A stretch of 64,000 bases of DNA from positions 62,001-126,000 of the forward strand of contig NZ_JAQOSQ010000002.1 of assembly GCF_030068455.1 (NCBI RefSeq), written 5' to 3'. Position numbers and translations under genes: made by a program. The notes below the pieces were generated by a model. It did not search any database. It had not been told where the DNA came from and saw nothing but the letters and a program-made list of their open reading frames with translations. Position 1 is the first letter of the stretch; every line of letters begins with the position of its first letter. Of this stretch, positions 62,483 to 64,000 are shown one piece after another. The DNA comes from Roseofilum casamattae BLCC-M143 (GTDB lineage: Bacteria > Cyanobacteriota > Cyanobacteriia > Cyanobacteriales > Desertifilaceae).

Positions 62483-62513
62483 ACCGGGTTTCTATAGGTT
62501 AGAAACCCGGTTT
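62483..62513 (+). terminator. strong intrinsic terminator after the HEAT-repeat gene
   Basis: Perfect 13-bp stem, AACCGGGTTTCTA (62483-62495) with TAGAAACCCGGTT (62501-62513), loop TAGGT, then TCTGCTTTTTG. It starts four bases after the stop codon. It may also serve the convergent PEP-CTERM gene. A shorter AGAAACC/GGTTTCT relative occurs at about 50255 after gcvP. Confidence 0.85.
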
Positions 62514-62566
62514 CTGCTTTTTGACCAAACCTGCCCCGCATCATTATCTGCTGCGATCGTTGTTCC

Positions 62567-63124
62567 CTATCGTCCAAACAACTTTCGTTTCATGGCAACG
62601 CCAAGGGCAATAAACCCAATCGATAATACTCCGAATACCGAAGAGGCTTCCGGGACGGGTTGGGCCTCGCAGTTCGCCACATCGCAGACATCTAGTTGTT
62701 GCTTTAATGAAAGCTCGTTAATTTCATAAGATGTACCCAAGATGGACTCGAATACGCGATCGAGTTGTCCGGAATTAAACGTCAGGCTCGAGGTTTCTGC
62801 CTGGCTAAAATCTTCTAAAATGCCCTCTTCCGTTTCGGGAAGTACAAGATAATAAAAGTTGCCTTTGGGGTTATTCTCAGTAGGAGTGAATTGCATCATT
62901 TGCATATCCTCAATCCATGCCGATGAGTTGGGATATTCATTCCAGAATCCAATGGCAGGATCGTAGTAGTATTGCATGTCCCAGAAAAACCAGAGAAAGG
63001 GTACGGAAACCGATTCGTTAGTGGTAGTATTTTGCAGTTCTACATAGCCGCTGGATTTAGTAAAAAACCTCATTCCTGTGGTTTCGGTGTAGTCGTTATT
63101 TTGGATTAACCAGTTTGAAGACAT
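62567..63124 (-). CDS. PEP-CTERM protein without an obvious signal peptide
   Basis: 185 residues. C-terminal sorting signal: PVPEASSVFGVLSIGFIALG, then VAMKRKLFGR (PEA in place of PEP, one helix, basic end). The body is rich in aromatics (VPFLWFFWDMQYYYDPAIGF). The N-terminus MSSNWLIQNNDYTETTGMRF is not a signal peptide, although exosortase substrates need one. Either the true start lies elsewhere (no upstream in-frame start with a signal is visible) or the 5' end is damaged. Confidence 0.75.
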   Translation of the reverse strand: MSSNWLIQNNDYTETTGMRFFTKSSGYVELQNTTTNESVSVPFLWFFWDMQYYYDPAIGFWNEYPNSSAWIEDMQMMQFTPTENNPKGNFYYLVLPETEEGILEDFSQAETSSLTFNSGQLDRVFESILGTSYEINELSLKQQLDVCDVANCEAQPVPEASSVFGVLSIGFIALGVAMKRKLFGR

Positions 63125-63247
63125 AATGAACCTATTTGAAAGTATGCTGTTTGTGTTCCGAACAATTATTTCGTTGAGCTATGGTTTGTCGATCGCATAA
63201 ACTCTCGGTGGAGAACGAGATGATAAAATCATGAGAAAATTCATTGC

Positions 63248-64000
63248 CTATTGAGTTCCGTAAAGATTTAACGTCCAATCATGCCAGTAATTGTCCGGAG
63301 AATCATTCCCTGTCTTTTTGTCTCTCACTGTCAATTTCCACTGCCCGCCTGAAGGTTCGTCCCAATGGCGAGCAGACGTAAATTTCCAAGTGTGGGAGTT
63401 ATCGTCAAATTGATATTGTGGATTAAAATGTTGCTCTGACAAAATCGATTGGCTGACTTGCTTTTTACCAGATTCATCCCTGTAGATATGCTCTAAAACA
63501 ATTTCCAAATCTCCTTTGTACTGATGGTCGGCATTCAACTCAATCTCTACCCACTCGAGGGCGATCGCATTATCGTCTTTCAACTTAATTTTGGATTTCA
63601 ATTTTTTCTTGTCTTTCAGCCGTTTATTCACATTTTTGGTTTCCGAAATCTGGACTTCTTCAGCCACTGTTGTCCAGGTTTTCGCCAGGTTAACTGCCGC
63701 TTCTGCATCCACCGCACCAAACCCATAGTTATGGTTCACCCAATGCCCCGCCCCATTCTGCGTCCAATCATCATTAGTCGGGTCATTTTTCTGCGCGCTT
63801 TTGACTAAAATATGCTGGACATCTCGCGCGGTTAAATTTGGATTAGCTTCGAGCATTAAAGCGACAATGCCAGAAACAATAGGAGTCGCCGCAGAAGTTC
63901 CTCCAAACGTTCCGGGAAAATAGTCATTGCTGTCGTCTCCGTCATCGCTATAGGGACCGGTTGTGGTGATGCCGACATAATTTTCGGGAGTGCCATTATC
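63248..64000 (-). CDS. subtilisin-like serine protease with P domain (N-terminal part outside window)
   Basis: The 3' 251 codons of a larger gene. The first visible part contains GTFGGTSAATPIVSGIVALM with the catalytic serine of S8 proteases, followed by ANPNLTARDVQHILVKSAQK. Near the end lies a proprotein-convertase P domain (VEIELNADHQYKGDLEIVLE, HTWKFTSARHWDEPSGGQWK, then LTVRDKKTGND and WTLNLYG). Between them is a lysine-rich linker. The frame is open through base 64000, so the Asp and His motifs lie beyond the window. Likely secreted. Confidence 0.85.
   Translation of the reverse strand, partial: DNGTPENYVGITTTGPYSDDGDDSNDYFPGTFGGTSAATPIVSGIVALMLEANPNLTARDVQHILVKSAQKNDPTNDDWTQNGAGHWVNHNYGFGAVDAEAAVNLAKTWTTVAEEVQISETKNVNKRLKDKKKLKSKIKLKDDNAIALEWVEIELNADHQYKGDLEIVLEHIYRDESGKKQVSQSILSEQHFNPQYQFDDNSHTWKFTSARHWDEPSGGQWKLTVRDKKTGNDSPDNYWHDWTLNLYGTQ

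Noticed and set aside
1-64000. tRNA or rRNA genes
   Set aside because: No cloverleaf or rRNA-like segment was recognised by eye in the intergenic regions; a tRNA scan would be decisive.

Overview
The window is cyanobacterial chromosome. The HIP1 octamer GCGATCGC and its variants occur throughout, and there is a phycoerythrin linker/lyase/regulator cluster next to a phycobilin-forming heme oxygenase, together with Tab2, Ycf29-type, DUF1997, PEP-CTERM and pentapeptide-repeat proteins. The cpe genes mean the organism makes phycoerythrin. Genus is not determinable by eye.

Layout. 1-7.8 kb: housekeeping genes (Lon-domain protein cut by the left edge, prephenate dehydratase, DUF1997, 2Fe-2S thioredoxin-like protein, Tab2, valine-pyruvate aminotransferase, a ProX-like lipoprotein) with an ISAs1 remnant. 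7.9-13.7 kb: an internally deleted gene, a secreted acidic repeat protein, an unrecognised protein, pentapeptide and TPR proteins, and a 375-bp IS701-derived miniature element. 13.7-25 kb: tatC, HAD phosphatase, Hsp70-like protein, NIL/4Fe-4S protein, membrane subtilase, hybrid histidine kinase, PEP-CTERM protein, rsmI and a Ycf29-like regulator.

25-41 kb is accessory-rich. It holds an AAA-type ATPase followed by a 1664-residue STAND NTPase with 14 near-identical WD40 repeats; an incomplete nickel/cobalt ECF uptake module (lipoprotein, NikL-like, CbiM, no Q or O); a sugar dehydrogenase; a NACHT NTPase whose membrane part is built from 24 GLIx units and which is separated by one in-frame TGA from a catalytically dead signal-peptidase-like domain; remnants of a phytochelatin synthase gene; and a GIY-YIG nuclease gene bracketed on both sides by hairpin repeats with a constant loop and changing stems.

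41-54 kb: an RND efflux pair, a Uma2 nuclease, gcvP with a mutually exclusive stem arrangement upstream, a REP/RAYT pair (HUH transposase with a 28-bp palindrome on each side and one inside the gene), a glycogen-debranching-type enzyme and a second pentapeptide protein. 54.6-61.7 kb: ho1 facing a minus-strand cpe cluster. Heme oxygenase opens heme to biliverdin, the bilin precursor. CpeS- and CpeT-family lyases attach bilin, the linkers build phycoerythrin rod segments, and CpeR activates phycoerythrin genes. 61.8-64 kb: HEAT-repeat protein, a PEP-CTERM protein and the 3' part of a subtilase with a P domain, cut by the right edge.

The observations most worth pursuing are the GIY-YIG/hairpin-repeat locus, the NACHT-S26 locus with its in-frame stop, the ATPase/STAND-WD40 pair, and the REP inserted in-frame in its own RAYT gene.
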